Shown here: one piece after another, positions 17,481 through 26,698 of the stretch
Position numbering within the stretch: the first letter of the stretch is position 1
Layout: every line of letters begins with the position of its first letter
Assembly (NCBI GenBank): GCA_036563645.1
Contig: DATCMA010000004.1
Span: forward strand, 1 to 64,000
DNA length: 64,000 nucleotides
Direction of reading: 5' to 3'
DNA from: DATCMA01 sp036563645
GTDB taxonomy: Bacteria > Actinomycetota > Actinomycetes > Mycobacteriales > Micromonosporaceae
The notes under the pieces: generated by a model
Database searches by the model: none
What the model was told of the DNA's origin: nothing
The model's input: the letters and a program-made list of their open reading frames with translations, nothing else
Translations under genes and position numbers: made by a program

Positions 17481-17630
17481 TGTGAATTGCTTTCGAATTG
17501 GCGGCGCCTCATTCCCATGACGCAGTGATCGGGGAAAATTCCGTCCATATGGGGTGATATCAATACGGCGGGCACCCGGAGGTGGCGGAGAGTCGATACC
17601 GTTATGCGCACCGCCTCAAGGAGTGGTGCG

Positions 17631-17837
17631 ATGGATGTGCCTCGTGACGCTGACGATCTCGATACCGTGGAACTCACCGAGGACGAGAAGGACGAATACC
17701 TCCAGGCCGAATGCCGTCGTCTGCTCGGCATGGAGCTCGCTGAGTTCATTCAGCGTCGGGACGATGGCGAGTTCCCCGACCCGGACAACCCAAAGATCGC
17801 GCCGATGACGCTGCTGTTGTCGGAGTTCTCGCGGTAG
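17631..17837 (+). CDS. small acidic protein of unknown function
   Basis: A 68-residue acidic protein (MDVPRDADDLDTVELTEDEKDEYLQ, then LGMELAEFIQRRDDGEFPDPDNP). ATG 17631 is chosen because AAGGAG lies 7 nt before it, better than the ATG at 17604. It shows no membrane segment or signal. The LGMxLxEFIxxxDxGEF stretch looks helical, as in small regulators or antitoxins, but I cannot assign a family. It stands alone between the diguanylate cyclase and the XRE regulator. Confidence 0.65.
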   Translation: MDVPRDADDLDTVELTEDEKDEYLQAECRRLLGMELAEFIQRRDDGEFPDPDNPKIAPMTLLLSEFSR

Positions 17838-17991
17838 CGGCCTCCGGCGGGGCGTGCCGACGGGCGCGGCGAACGCCGGCGCGGCCAGCGAGGGCGCCAC
17901 GAGAACCAGAATCTCTTTCTGATTTTCGTGGCAGAGATTCTTTTCTTCGCGTGATCACTGCGATGCCGGTGCTGATATTTCCATCGCTGTA

Positions 17992-18020
17992 TTGACACTG
18001 GCTGAGGCGTTCGGTAATTG
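17992..18020 (+). promoter_or_regulatory. possible housekeeping promoter of the XRE gene
   Basis: TTGACA at 17992-17997, 17 nt, then TAATTG at 18015-18020. The -35 is perfect and the -10 weak. It lies 82 bp upstream of the XRE start in a locally A/T-richer stretch. Confidence 0.45.
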
Positions 18021-18102
18021 TGTTGCCTGTCGGCAGTTCTGAACGGGTGTTGTGAGGTCACGCCATCTCACAATCCTGAAAAATGTTCAGAAGGGAAGGC
18101 GT

Positions 18103-18978
18103 GTGGCCGAGAGCGGATCCACGGTGCAGCGCCGCCAGCTTGGGCGATATTTGAAACAGGCTCGCGAAAAGGCGGGTATCAGCCTGGAGGCCGCTGCTGC
18201 CGAGCTGGAGTGGTCTCGGGCCAAGATGTACCGCATCGAAGGCGGGCAAAACGTGGTGCGGACGCACGACGTCATCGCCATGTGCAACGTGTATGGCGTG
18301 TCCGCCGAGCAAACCCAGGCGCTCATCGCCCTGGCGAAAGAGTCGAAGTCCCGTGGCTGGTGGCACGCGTACGGCGACGTCATTCCGTCCTGGTTCGAGC
18401 TCTACGTCGGGATGGAGGCGGTCGCCAGCCGGCTTCGGCACTACGAACCCACGGTGGTGCCGGGATTGCTCCAAACCCGGGAGTACGCGGCGGTGGTCAC
18501 CCGGACCGCCCCGGATATGAGCGAGACCCAGGTGGACCAGGCGGTGGCGCTCCGGCTTGAACGTCAGAAGATCCTGACGCGGCGCCGGCCTCGGCCGCCC
18601 AAGCTCGAGGTCATCCTCGACGAGATGGTGTTGCGTCGGCCGATTCTCGACGCCGAGGGGTGGCGAGACCAGCTCCAGCACCTCATCACCGCCATGGAAT
18701 CTGGGATGTCGGTGCGGATCATCCCCTCCGACCGGTGGCCCCATCGCGCCTCGGTGGCGGGAGCATTCGTCATTCTGGATTTCCCCTCGATGGGCACACG
18801 CCCCGCTGAACCCACCACCGTCTACAGCGAAGACCTCACCGGCGCGCACTATCTCGACCGGCCAAAAGAGATCCGGGCGTACGCCGAGGCGTGGGCCGCG
18901 ATGTGTCGGCTCGCCCTCACTGAGGCGGAATCACACGAACTCGTCACGGCGATGATGAAGGAGAGTCTCGATGCGTGA
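18103..18978 (+). CDS. XRE-family regulator with C-terminal DUF5753-like domain
   Basis: A 291-residue actinobacterial regulator. The N-terminal helix-turn-helix (LGRYLKQAREKAGISLEAAAAEL, then SRAKMYRIEGG) is followed by a long C-terminal domain with ALRLERQKIL and the YEPTVVPGLLQT(R)EYA signature typical of this family. GTG 18103 follows GAAGGGAAGG. The stop overlaps the ATG of a DUF397 gene, the usual partner in Streptomyces-like genomes, where such pairs act in development and metabolism. The target here is unknown. Confidence 0.9.
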   Translation: MAESGSTVQRRQLGRYLKQAREKAGISLEAAAAELEWSRAKMYRIEGGQNVVRTHDVIAMCNVYGVSAEQTQALIALAKESKSRGWWHAYGDVIPSWFELYVGMEAVASRLRHYEPTVVPGLLQTREYAAVVTRTAPDMSETQVDQAVALRLERQKILTRRRPRPPKLEVILDEMVLRRPILDAEGWRDQLQHLITAMESGMSVRIIPSDRWPHRASVAGAFVILDFPSMGTRPAEPTTVYSEDLTGAHYLDRPKEIRAYAEAWAAMCRLALTEAESHELVTAMMKESLDA

Positions 18979-19159
18979 GTTCTCTGGTGCGCAGTGGCGG
19001 AAGGCCAGCCGCAGTCAGGGATTGGGCAACTGCGTCGAGGTCGCGGACAACCTCCCGGGTGTGGTGGGGGTGCGGGACAGCAAAGACCCCACCGGCCCGG
19101 TGCTCGCCTTTGCTCCGTCCGCCTGGCGAGCGTTTATCACGCACCTCAAGCGCGTCTAA
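18971..19159 (+). CDS. DUF397 small protein
   Basis: A 62-residue DUF397 protein with the family marks W-R-K-A-S-R-S, NCVEVA and VRDSKDP, then LAFAPSAWRAFI. It overlaps the upstream XRE gene by 8 bp and is therefore co-translated. In known pairs the DUF397 protein interacts with, and may antagonise, the XRE regulator. That role is inferred from such pairs. Confidence 0.92.
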   Translation: MREFSGAQWRKASRSQGLGNCVEVADNLPGVVGVRDSKDPTGPVLAFAPSAWRAFITHLKRV

Positions 19160-19184
19160 CACGTCCGCTCCGTACCGAAGGCCA

Positions 19185-19225
19185 GCATCAGGTCTCCGCT
19201 TCGCCGGAGACCTGATGCGCCTTTT
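19185..19225. terminator. terminator between convergent genes
   Basis: A perfect 14-bp stem (19185-19198 with 19205-19218) with a short loop, then GCCTTTT. It follows the DUF397 gene and faces the end of the - strand flagellar genes, so it may serve both directions. Confidence 0.75.
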
Positions 19226-19262
19226 CGGCCGCTGGCGCGTCGAGTTCGGGGCGGCGTGCCCG

Positions 19263-19607
19263 TCAGGGCGCTGGCGGCGTCGCTGAGGAGGCCGGGGATG
19301 TGGCGACACTCGCGGCCGCGGTGGTCGACGCCGCCGACGGCGCGGAGACGTCCGAGGCCGCGGCGTCCGCGCCGACCGGCGTGGCCGTCGGCTCGGCGTC
19401 CCCGACGTCCTCGCCGTCCTCCTCCGCTTGGCGGCGGTAGTTGTCGACGACGAAGCGGAACATGGCGACCAGGACGGCCGCGATGGGCACGGCGATGAGG
19501 AAGCGCAGCAGGGCGCTGGGGACGTCGAGGGTCTGGGAGACGAAGGCCCGCCACAGCGCGGGCGCGGCCATCGCGGCGGCGAGCCACAGCACAGACGGTC
19601 GAATCAC
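19263..19607 (-). CDS. small membrane protein at the end of the flagellar operon
   Basis: A 114-residue protein with two hydrophobic segments (about residues 5-20 and 33-53, ending FRFVVDNYRR) and an acidic then Ala/Ser/Thr-rich low-complexity tail. It starts 18 bp after the stop of the flhF-like gene and is the last gene of the cluster. I do not recognise a family. A membrane-linked accessory role is a guess from position. Confidence 0.65.
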   Translation of the reverse strand: MIRPSVLWLAAAMAAPALWRAFVSQTLDVPSALLRFLIAVPIAAVLVAMFRFVVDNYRRQAEEDGEDVGDAEPTATPVGADAAASDVSAPSAASTTAAASVATSPASSATPPAP

Positions 19608-19625
19608 GCGTCAACCTCTCTACCT

Positions 19626-21233
19626 TCACGCGGCGGGAGTCGGCAGGGTGTGCAGGCGTTCCGCGAGCAGCGCCGCCCAGGCGGCCGGAGTGGCGGGACG
19701 GCCATCCAGCAGCGCGACCGGAACGTTCAGCGCGAGCACCCCAGCGGGATCCGAGCAGACCGCGGCGGCGTAGACCGCGAGGGCGTCCACCCGACCCATC
19801 GTGCTCAGGTGGCGGGCCGTGTCGGCGAGCTTGCGTGTGGCGTCCACCGCCGCCCAGAGCGCCGTCGCGTCCAGCGCGTCGGCGATGGATCGCACCCACC
19901 CGTCATCGCCGGCGGTCACCGGGGCGTCCACCACCACGACGTGTGGCACATCGGAGCGGTGGAGGTGACGGGCCCGCCGCTCCGCCTCGGCCGGGCCGGA
20001 GATGCGGCGCGACGCGGGCAGGCCCGTGCCCGCGATGCTCGGGCCGGCGAGGAGGATCCGGTTGGGGTCGAGGTGGAGCGACCGCGCGACGGTCTGGGCG
20101 ATCGGCATGGCGTACGTCATCTCGCCGGCGATCACGAGTACCTCCCCGGCGCCGCGCGGTGGGCGTGGGGGCGGGGGCATCGTGCGCAGTGCGGCGAGGA
20201 CCTCGCCGAAGACGTCCGTGCCGGTGACCCGGTTCGCCAGCGGCCGCGGCACGCCGAGGTCGATGAGTCGGGTGGCGACCGGGGCACTGGGCGCGGCGAC
20301 TCGCGTCCCCGAGGACTCGGTGGCCGCGTGTCGCGGGCTCTCGGCGACCGCGTGGGTCTCCTGGGAACGCACCGCCAGGCTCGTGGAGACCCCGCCGACC
20401 TCGGCCATCACCTGCCCAAAGGAGCGTGCCGTCGACGAGGAAGTCGACGGGGCGGGCGTCGGCTGCCGGGCTGGCTCCGGTGTGGCGGACTCGGCTGTGG
20501 GCGTGGACGACCGGGTCGGCGTCGCGGTGGCCAGTGTGGACGGGTCGATGAGGGAGAAGCCGCGCGGCAAGCCCGTGGGGGTCGGGCGTGGGGGAGTCCA
20601 CGGTGTGGCGGCCGATGCCCCGGAGGCCGTGGCGGCGGAGGGTGGGGTGGGTGCCGTGGGAGCTGAGGCGGACGACGTCGCCGGTGTGGCCGAAGTCGAG
20701 GGCGTGCGCGTGGACCCGAGGGATGCCCAGGGGGACGCGACCGGACGCGGCGACGCGCTCGCCGGAGCGCCCGCGGACGATGGCGACGCGGACGGCGCCG
20801 ACGGGGTGGCGACCGTCGGCCGGGCCGCGGTCGTCGCCGCGGAGAACGATGTGCCGGGGGACCCGGGAGTGGCGGAGGTGGCGGTGGGCGTCGGGGGTGG
20901 GGACACCCGGTTCGTCGCCTCGCTCGAGCCAACCGTCGCGAGCTTGTGCTCAGCCTCCTCTGCCATGGTGAGCAAGTCGTTGAGGGACCGGGGCGAGGAG
21001 GATTCCCGATCCGGGGACCGCTCGGCGGCCAGCGAGGGCGAGGGGAGCGCGGTCGGCGGGTCGTCCGGCACCTCGACCGACAGTTCGTAGCGCTCCCGGG
21101 CGAAGAAGCCGCCGACACCACCGACGCGGACCTTCTGCGCGCTGATGATCCGGGCTCCCGGCCCGTACTGCTCACGCACTTTGGCGAGCAGCGGCTCGAT
21201 CTCCGGACCCTCAAGCAGCACCCGCGTAGGCAC
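19626..21233 (-). CDS. FlhF-like protein with degenerate GTPase domain
   Basis: A 535-residue protein that follows flhA, where flhF normally sits. The N-terminus (VLLEGPEIEPLLAKVREQYGPGARIISAQKV) matches FlhF B-domains. Residues about 60-310 are Ser/Pro/Thr/Ala-rich low complexity. The C-terminal part aligns in outline with the SRP-type GTPase, but the P-loop position reads GEVLVIAGEMTYAMPIAQ, with no GxxGxGKT, and no clear DxxG or TKxD is seen. GTP binding is doubtful. FlhF normally places flagella. The GTG start overlaps the end of flhA by 23 bp, with AGGAG upstream. Confidence 0.7.
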   Translation of the reverse strand: MPTRVLLEGPEIEPLLAKVREQYGPGARIISAQKVRVGGVGGFFARERYELSVEVPDDPPTALPSPSLAAERSPDRESSSPRSLNDLLTMAEEAEHKLATVGSSEATNRVSPPPTPTATSATPGSPGTSFSAATTAARPTVATPSAPSASPSSAGAPASASPRPVASPWASLGSTRTPSTSATPATSSASAPTAPTPPSAATASGASAATPWTPPRPTPTGLPRGFSLIDPSTLATATPTRSSTPTAESATPEPARQPTPAPSTSSSTARSFGQVMAEVGGVSTSLAVRSQETHAVAESPRHAATESSGTRVAAPSAPVATRLIDLGVPRPLANRVTGTDVFGEVLAALRTMPPPPRPPRGAGEVLVIAGEMTYAMPIAQTVARSLHLDPNRILLAGPSIAGTGLPASRRISGPAEAERRARHLHRSDVPHVVVVDAPVTAGDDGWVRSIADALDATALWAAVDATRKLADTARHLSTMGRVDALAVYAAAVCSDPAGVLALNVPVALLDGRPATPAAWAALLAERLHTLPTPAA

Positions 21234-23289
21234 CGTTGACCACTCCTAACGTTTCGACACGCGACACGGAACCGGAGATTTCCTGGTAGGACAGCACCGG
21301 CACCTTGCGGTTGCCCGCCCTCAGCAGCCGGCTGAGTGGGGCTCGAAGGGCGGGGGAGCAGACGACGACGGGCTGGGTGCCGGACTGCTCGGCCGCCTCG
21401 ACCTTGGTGGCGATCTCGTTGACGAGGGCTTCCGCCCGAGCGCCGTCGAGTGCCAGGTAGGCGCCGGCCTCCGCCGGTCGCAGCGATTCCAGAAGGGACT
21501 GTTCGAGCTGAGGGTCGAGTGTGAGCACCGGGAGTACGCCGCGGCTGCTATGCTGCGCGGCGATCGCCGGCCCGATCGCGGTGCGCGCCGCCTCGACCAG
21601 TCCGTCCACATCCGTCGAGACCTTCGCGCGCAAGGAGAGCGCCTCGAAGATCCGGACCAGGTCGCGAATCGGGACCCCTTCGTCCAGCAATGCCTGGAGG
21701 ACCCGCTGAATCTGGCCGAGGCTGAGCAGCGCCGGGGTGAGCTCCTCGACCACCACCGGGTGGGTCCGCTTGACCATGTCCGTGAGGGCCCGGACGTCCT
21801 CCCGACTCAGCAGGCGGCTGGCGTTGGTGCGGACCACTTCGGCGAGGTGCGTGATGATCACGGAGGCGCGGTCGACGACCGTGGCCCCGGTCATCTCCGC
21901 CTGGTACTGCAACTCCGCCGGGACCCACTTGGCGGCCAGACCGAAGACGGGTTCCTTGTCGGTCCGGCCCGGCAGCGCCTGGAGGTTGTCGCCGATGGCG
22001 AGGACCGTGCCGGGTGGCGCCTGCCCACGGGCCACCTCGACGCCACTGATCCGGATGACGTACGTCGACAGCGGCAGGTCGAGGTCGTCGTGGGTGCGTA
22101 CCGGCGGCATGACGATGCCGAGCTCCAGCGCGAGCTTGCGCCGTAGCGCGCGGACTCGGTCCAGCAGGTCGCCGCTGGCCGAGTCGACCAGGTCGACGAG
22201 GTCGGGGGCGAGCGCGAGCTCCAGCGGGTCGACCCGCATCTCGCCCATGAGCGCCTCGGGGGAGTCTGGGGGTGGACCGGCCGGGGGCTTGGGCTCCTCC
22301 GCCGGCGCGGCCTGGACCGCGGGGAGACGCTGCGCGAGGAGGAGCACGCCGCCGCCGATGAGGAGGAACGGCAGCTTCGGCAGCCCGGGCACGAGGCACA
22401 TGGCGAGCGCCGCGACGCCCCCGATTTGCACCGCGCGCTTGTGTTGGCCGATCTGCTTCGTGACGTCGCTGCCCATGTCCTGGTCGGTGGCGGCCCGAGT
22501 CACGATCAGACCGGTGGCCACCGACAGCAACAGGGCGGGGATCTGCGACACCAAGCCGTCGCCGACGGTGAGCAGGCTGTAGGTGTCGATGGCTTCGGAG
22601 GCCGACATGCCGCGCTGGAGCATCCCGACGATGAAGCCACCGATCAGGTTGACTAGCGCGATGATCACCGCGGCGATCGCGTCGCCCTTGACGAACTTCG
22701 ACGCACCGTCCATCGCGCCGTAGAAGTCCGCTTCGGCGGCGACTTCCTTGCGCCGGCGGCGCGCCTCGGCCTCGTCGATCAGCCCGGCGTTCAGGTCGGC
22801 GTCGATGGCCATCTGCTTACCGGGCATCGCGTCGAGGGTGAACCGGGCTCCGACCTCGGCGACGCGCTCGGCACCCTTCGTGACCACCACGATCTGCACG
22901 ATGATCAAGATCAGGAAGATCACGAGGCCGACGACGAGGGAGTTGCCGACGACGAAGTGCCCAAAGGCGTCGATGACGTTGCCGGCGAAGCCGTCGAGCA
23001 GGACAAGCCGCGTCGCGCTGATGTTCAGGGCGAGCCGGAACAGGGTGGCGATGAGCAGCACCGCGGGGAAGATGGAGAAATCCAGCGGCCGCCGGACGAA
23101 CATGCTCACCAGCAAGATGAGCAACGCCGCGGTGATGTTCAGGGCGATGAGAATGTCCAACAACAGCGTCGGCATCGGCACGACCATCATGACGATGATC
23201 AATATGACGCCGACGGGTACGACGAGTTGTCCGAGTCGCCGAGGGTTCACGGCACCTTCCACGGGTGGGGCTATTCGGGGCCACTCCAT
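21211..23289 (-). CDS. flhA: flagellar type III export gate protein FlhA
   Basis: 692 residues, the normal FlhA length. It is an inner-membrane export-gate component with about eight N-terminal membrane helices (LLLDILIALNITAALLILLV, then FPAVLLIATLFRLALN) and the cytoplasmic loop GARFTLDAMPGKQMAIDAD, the FHIPEP signature. A cytosolic ring domain forms the C-terminal half. ATG 23289 has a poor ribosome site. GTG 23250 (GGAAGG just before) would shorten it by 13 residues and is a good alternative. A candidate sigma-28 promoter lies upstream, so flhA may start its own transcript. Confidence 0.95.
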   Translation of the reverse strand: MEWPRIAPPVEGAVNPRRLGQLVVPVGVILIIVMMVVPMPTLLLDILIALNITAALLILLVSMFVRRPLDFSIFPAVLLIATLFRLALNISATRLVLLDGFAGNVIDAFGHFVVGNSLVVGLVIFLILIIVQIVVVTKGAERVAEVGARFTLDAMPGKQMAIDADLNAGLIDEAEARRRRKEVAAEADFYGAMDGASKFVKGDAIAAVIIALVNLIGGFIVGMLQRGMSASEAIDTYSLLTVGDGLVSQIPALLLSVATGLIVTRAATDQDMGSDVTKQIGQHKRAVQIGGVAALAMCLVPGLPKLPFLLIGGGVLLLAQRLPAVQAAPAEEPKPPAGPPPDSPEALMGEMRVDPLELALAPDLVDLVDSASGDLLDRVRALRRKLALELGIVMPPVRTHDDLDLPLSTYVIRISGVEVARGQAPPGTVLAIGDNLQALPGRTDKEPVFGLAAKWVPAELQYQAEMTGATVVDRASVIITHLAEVVRTNASRLLSREDVRALTDMVKRTHPVVVEELTPALLSLGQIQRVLQALLDEGVPIRDLVRIFEALSLRAKVSTDVDGLVEAARTAIGPAIAAQHSSRGVLPVLTLDPQLEQSLLESLRPAEAGAYLALDGARAEALVNEIATKVEAAEQSGTQPVVVCSPALRAPLSRLLRAGNRKVPVLSYQEISGSVSRVETLGVVNGAYAGAA

Positions 23290-23318
23290 GCCCTACCGAC
23301 TGCCGTCCTGGCACCTCC

Positions 23319-23345
23319 CTATCGGAGGCCACGACGACAAACTGA
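23319..23345 (-). promoter_or_regulatory. candidate sigma-28 promoter of flhA
   Basis: On the - strand TCAG (23342-23345), 15 nt, then TCCGATAG (23319-23326). It lies in the 81-bp gap between flhB and flhA. The same AAAAGTTCTCA that overlaps its -35 also overlaps the -35 of the flgB site at 41348-41374. Confidence 0.5.
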
Positions 23346-23370
23346 GAACTTTTGACTGCGGCGGGCGGAT

Positions 23371-24471
23371 TTAGCGCGCGGTCGGGGCGTCGCTGAGCGT
23401 CGACTCCGCGAACCGGTGCAATCCCGCCGCCGAGCCGCGCGCCTTGAGGCGCATGACGAACGCCAGCACTTTCGCCACCGCGCCGTAGAGCTCAGGTGGA
23501 ATTTCGTCGCCCACCTCGCAGCTGGCGTGCAATGCCCGCGCGAGCGGGACGTCCTCCACCAAGGGAACGCGGTGTTCCGTCGCCACCTCCCTGATGCGTT
23601 TCGCGATGACGCCCGCGCCCTTGGCGATGACCCGCGGCGCGCCCTTATCGGGTTCGTACTGGAGAGCAACCGCGATGTGCGTCGGGTTGACCACGACGAC
23701 GTCGGCTTTGGGTAGCGCGGCGATCATCCGGTTGCGGGTCATCGCCAGCTGCCGGGACCGGATCTGGCTCTTGATCAGCGGGTCGCCTTCCGTGCGCTTG
23801 TACTCATCCTTGACCTCCTGCCGGGTCATGCGAATCTGCTTCATCGTTCGCCGGCGCACGACGGCGTAGTCGGCGGCGGCCATGACGAGACCGGCGATCG
23901 CCGCGCTGCGCATCAGGGTGATGGTGGCGTCGCTGACCGCGCCCAAGAGGCTGCTGAGCGGAATCTGGCCCGCGCCGAGCAGCATCGGTACCAAGTCCTT
24001 GACGGTCAGGTAGAGGACGCCGGCGAGCACCGCGGTCTTCAGCAGCGCTTTGAGCGCCTCCCACCACGCGCGCGGCCCGAAGATCCGCTTGACGCCGTGC
24101 AGCGGGTTGAGCCGAGAGAACCGTGGAATGAAGAGCTTGGTCGCCACGTGGATGCCGCCCTGCGCGCCGGCGGCGGCGATGCCGAGCACCATGAGCCCGA
24201 CCGCGAGCGGGGCCACCGCGAAGGCGGCGCCGGTCAGCGCCGTGCGCAACAGCCCGAGCGCCAAGTTGATGTCGGGGTTTTCGATGATCGACGGGACCTG
24301 CTCGAGGACGCCACGGGCGTGGTCCGTGGTCGAGCGGACGGTCATCGGCACCAGGATGCTGGCCGCGAGCATCCCCAGCCACGCCCCGATATCCGGCGTC
24401 CGGGCGACGTGCCCTTCGCGCCGGGCCTCGCGCCGTTTCCGCGGGGTCGGTTGTTCGGTCCTCTCGCTCAC
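23371..24471 (-). CDS. flhB: flagellar export switch protein FlhB
   Basis: 366 residues. It starts with the usual MSERTEQPTPRKRREARREG, has four membrane segments, and carries the autocleavage motif NPTH in VVVNPTHIAVALQY, which controls the switch from hook-type to filament-type export substrates. The GTG start overlaps the fliR stop (GTGA). Confidence 0.96.
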   Translation of the reverse strand: MSERTEQPTPRKRREARREGHVARTPDIGAWLGMLAASILVPMTVRSTTDHARGVLEQVPSIIENPDINLALGLLRTALTGAAFAVAPLAVGLMVLGIAAAGAQGGIHVATKLFIPRFSRLNPLHGVKRIFGPRAWWEALKALLKTAVLAGVLYLTVKDLVPMLLGAGQIPLSSLLGAVSDATITLMRSAAIAGLVMAAADYAVVRRRTMKQIRMTRQEVKDEYKRTEGDPLIKSQIRSRQLAMTRNRMIAALPKADVVVVNPTHIAVALQYEPDKGAPRVIAKGAGVIAKRIREVATEHRVPLVEDVPLARALHASCEVGDEIPPELYGAVAKVLAFVMRLKARGSAAGLHRFAESTLSDAPTAR

Positions 24472-25232
24472 CCGCCAGCCACCCCCACGACCGCGCGGAC
24501 CGCGATGGACACCAACTTGTCAAGCGCGTACGGCAGCACCGCGATGGCGGTGCCGGCGAGTGCGAGGGTCAAGAAGATCTTGGCGGGGAAGCCGAGCACG
24601 AACGCCTGGAGCGCGGGGGCGACCCGGTTGAGCAGGCCGAGCGCGATGTCGGTGAGGAACAGGACGGCGATCAGTGGACCGGCGATTTGCAGTCCAATGA
24701 GGAACATCTCGCCGATCCCGTCGGTCAGCAGCCGGCCCACGGTGGCCATCGACAGCGTCCCGTCCAGCGGCAGGGTCTCGTAGGACTGGAGGAAGCCGCG
24801 TACCACGAGCTGATGACCGTCGCTGGCGAAGAGCAGGGTGGTCGCGATCAGGGAGTAGAAGCGACCGAACACCGAGCTGGAGTTGATGGTGAGCGGGTCG
24901 AAGGAGAACGCCAGCGAGTACCCGCCGAACAGGTCGATGAGGTCGCCGGCCACTTGGATCGCCGCGAAGAACAGCGCGGTGATGAATCCCAGCGCCACCC
25001 CGACCACGATCTGCTCGACCGCGCTGACCAGGAAGTCCGGCACGGTCAGGGGAGGCGTCTGCTCGAGGAGATCCGGCGTGACGAGGAGCGCCAGGGAGAG
25101 CGCGAGCAGCGCCCTGACCGTGCCCGGGATCGCGCGGCTCTGGAACGGTGGGCAGAACACGATCCAGGCCGACGCCCGAAGCGTGGCCAGGAGCAGGGTG
25201 AGCAGGTGGACGGTGGGAACCTGCCACGACAT
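24468..25232 (-). CDS. fliR: flagellar export protein FliR
   Basis: A 254-residue hydrophobic protein with about six membrane helices (LLTLLLATLRASAWIVFCPPFQ, then AGDLIDLFGGYSLAFSFDP), part of the FliP-Q-R export gate. It is 3 bp downstream of fliQ and overlaps flhB by 4 bp. Length is normal. Confidence 0.94.
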   Translation of the reverse strand: MSWQVPTVHLLTLLLATLRASAWIVFCPPFQSRAIPGTVRALLALSLALLVTPDLLEQTPPLTVPDFLVSAVEQIVVGVALGFITALFFAAIQVAGDLIDLFGGYSLAFSFDPLTINSSSVFGRFYSLIATTLLFASDGHQLVVRGFLQSYETLPLDGTLSMATVGRLLTDGIGEMFLIGLQIAGPLIAVLFLTDIALGLLNRVAPALQAFVLGFPAKIFLTLALAGTAIAVLPYALDKLVSIAVRAVVGVAGG

Positions 25233-25235
25233 CGG

Positions 25236-25511
25236 TTACGCGGTACCCAACAGGCTCGGGATCTTGTCGAACAGGTTGGTGGTGAAGGTGATCAACTCGT
25301 GCAGCATCCAATTTCCGCTGAGCAACAGCGCGACGGCGATCCCGACGGCCTTCGGGACGAAGGTGAGGGTGGCTTCCTGGATTTGGGTCACCGACTGGAA
25401 GAGCGAGACCCCGAAACCCACGAGCAAGGCGGTCAGCAGGATCGGGGCACCGAGCTTGGCCGCCATGCTCATGGCCTGAAGCGCGATCTCGAGAACCTGG
25501 GTGTCGGTCAT
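25236..25511 (-). CDS. fliQ: flagellar export protein FliQ
   Basis: 91 residues with two membrane helices (PILLTALLVGFGVSLFQSVTQIQEATLTFVPK is diagnostic in outline). It is a component of the export gate and lies between fliP and fliR as usual. Confidence 0.95.
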   Translation of the reverse strand: MTDTQVLEIALQAMSMAAKLGAPILLTALLVGFGVSLFQSVTQIQEATLTFVPKAVGIAVALLLSGNWMLHELITFTTNLFDKIPSLLGTA

Positions 25512-25560
25512 CTGTCAGGCACCTTCGAGCGAGAGAGGGAGGGACGAAAAGGCCGGGCCG

Positions 25561-26262
25561 TCAATAGCTGCCGACCAGGGCGGTGACGATGAGCGCCCAG
25601 CCATTGACCAGAACGAAGAGCAACAGTTTGAACGGGAGAGACACCATCACCGGCGGAAGCATGAACATGCCGAGCGACATGAGTGACGCGGCTACCACCA
25701 TGTCGATGATTAAGAACGGCACGAATATGACGAAGCCGATGATGAACGCGGCGCGGAGCTCCGAGAGGACGAACGCCGGCACCAGCGTGGTGAGCGGTAC
25801 GTCGTCGGGGGTCTCGGGCTGGGGATCGTTCGCCGCTCTGGTCAACAGCGCAATTTCGTCCCGCCGGGTGTGGTCGAGCATGAATTCCCGCAGCGGCTGG
25901 ACGCCGTCGCGGAACGCCTCCGCTTGGGTTTTTTCCCCGCGGAGCCAGGGCTGAATGCCCTCGGAATTCATATCCGCGACCACCGGCCCCATGATGAACA
26001 GACTCAGGAACAGCGCCAGTCCGGCGAGCACCTGATTCGGGGGCACTGCGTTCAACCCGAGCGCGTTTCGCGTGATGCTCAGGACCACGAAGATCTTGGT
26101 GAAGCTCGTGCACAGCAGCAGCAGCGCGGGGGCCACGGAGAGCACGGTGAGCCCGAGCAGGATGACGATCGCGCTGCTCGGCTGCCCACCCACATTGACC
26201 GTGATCGTGCCCTCCGGGTCGGCTGGGGCTGCTAGCACGGTCGCCACAAGCTGTCCGGTCAT
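25561..26262 (-). CDS. fliP: flagellar export protein FliP
   Basis: 233 residues with membrane helices and the FliP signatures FTKIFVVLSITRNALG and PPNQVLAGLALFLSLFIM; the C-terminus is MVSLPFKLLLFVLVNGWALI. It is the core of the export gate. ATG 26262 overlaps the fliO stop (ATGA). The open frame upstream of it is the fliO gene in another phase. A short hydrophobic N-terminus precedes the first conserved helix. Confidence 0.95.
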   Translation of the reverse strand: MTGQLVATVLAAPADPEGTITVNVGGQPSSAIVILLGLTVLSVAPALLLLCTSFTKIFVVLSITRNALGLNAVPPNQVLAGLALFLSLFIMGPVVADMNSEGIQPWLRGEKTQAEAFRDGVQPLREFMLDHTRRDEIALLTRAANDPQPETPDDVPLTTLVPAFVLSELRAAFIIGFVIFVPFLIIDMVVAASLMSLGMFMLPPVMVSLPFKLLLFVLVNGWALIVTALVGSY

Positions 26263-26690
26263 CGCCGCACCGTCCGTTCCCGCAGCGCCTCGATCAGTCG
26301 TGACCAGGTGGCGGGGGAGAGGAGCGAGCCGTCGAGCTTCCCCCTCCGGCCGGGCGTGTCGGCGGTGACCAGCGTCGAGTCGGCACCGTCGGAGTCGGTC
26401 AGCGTGACCGGGGCCCGCGCGGCGGGTTCGGCGAGCTGGCGTTCGACGGTGGCGAGGTCGGCCTCGGCCAGAAGCGTCACCTGGTGGTCCGTGACCCCGA
26501 CGACGAGCGCCCGGTCGACGACACGGAGCACCGCGACCGCCGAGCCTCGGGAGAGCTGCTGCCGGGCCAGGACCGTGAGCACACCACCGCCTCGGCCACC
26601 GAGGGGACGGCGGGCGAGCCGCGCCATACCCCACATGAGGCCGAGGACGATGAGGAGCGAGAGGGTGATCCGCAGAAGGAGTTCCGCCAC
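26259..26690 (-). CDS. fliO: flagellar biosynthesis protein FliO
   Basis: A 143-residue protein with one N-terminal membrane helix (LLLRITLSLLIVLGLMWGMARLARRP) and a cytosolic domain with LTVLARQQLSRGSAVAVLRVVDRALVVGVT, as in FliO, the chaperone for FliP assembly. GTG 26690 is chosen because it puts the helix at the N-terminus. It lies 8 bp after fliN and overlaps fliP. Confidence 0.85.
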   Translation of the reverse strand: MAELLLRITLSLLIVLGLMWGMARLARRPLGGRGGGVLTVLARQQLSRGSAVAVLRVVDRALVVGVTDHQVTLLAEADLATVERQLAEPAARAPVTLTDSDGADSTLVTADTPGRRGKLDGSLLSPATWSRLIEALRERTVRR

Positions 26691-26698
26691 GCCTGCCC

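Noticed and set aside
18989..19290. Other frames overlapping the DUF397 gene and the convergent terminator
   Set aside because: DUF397 signatures fix the correct frame, and the alternatives run through the terminator hairpin.
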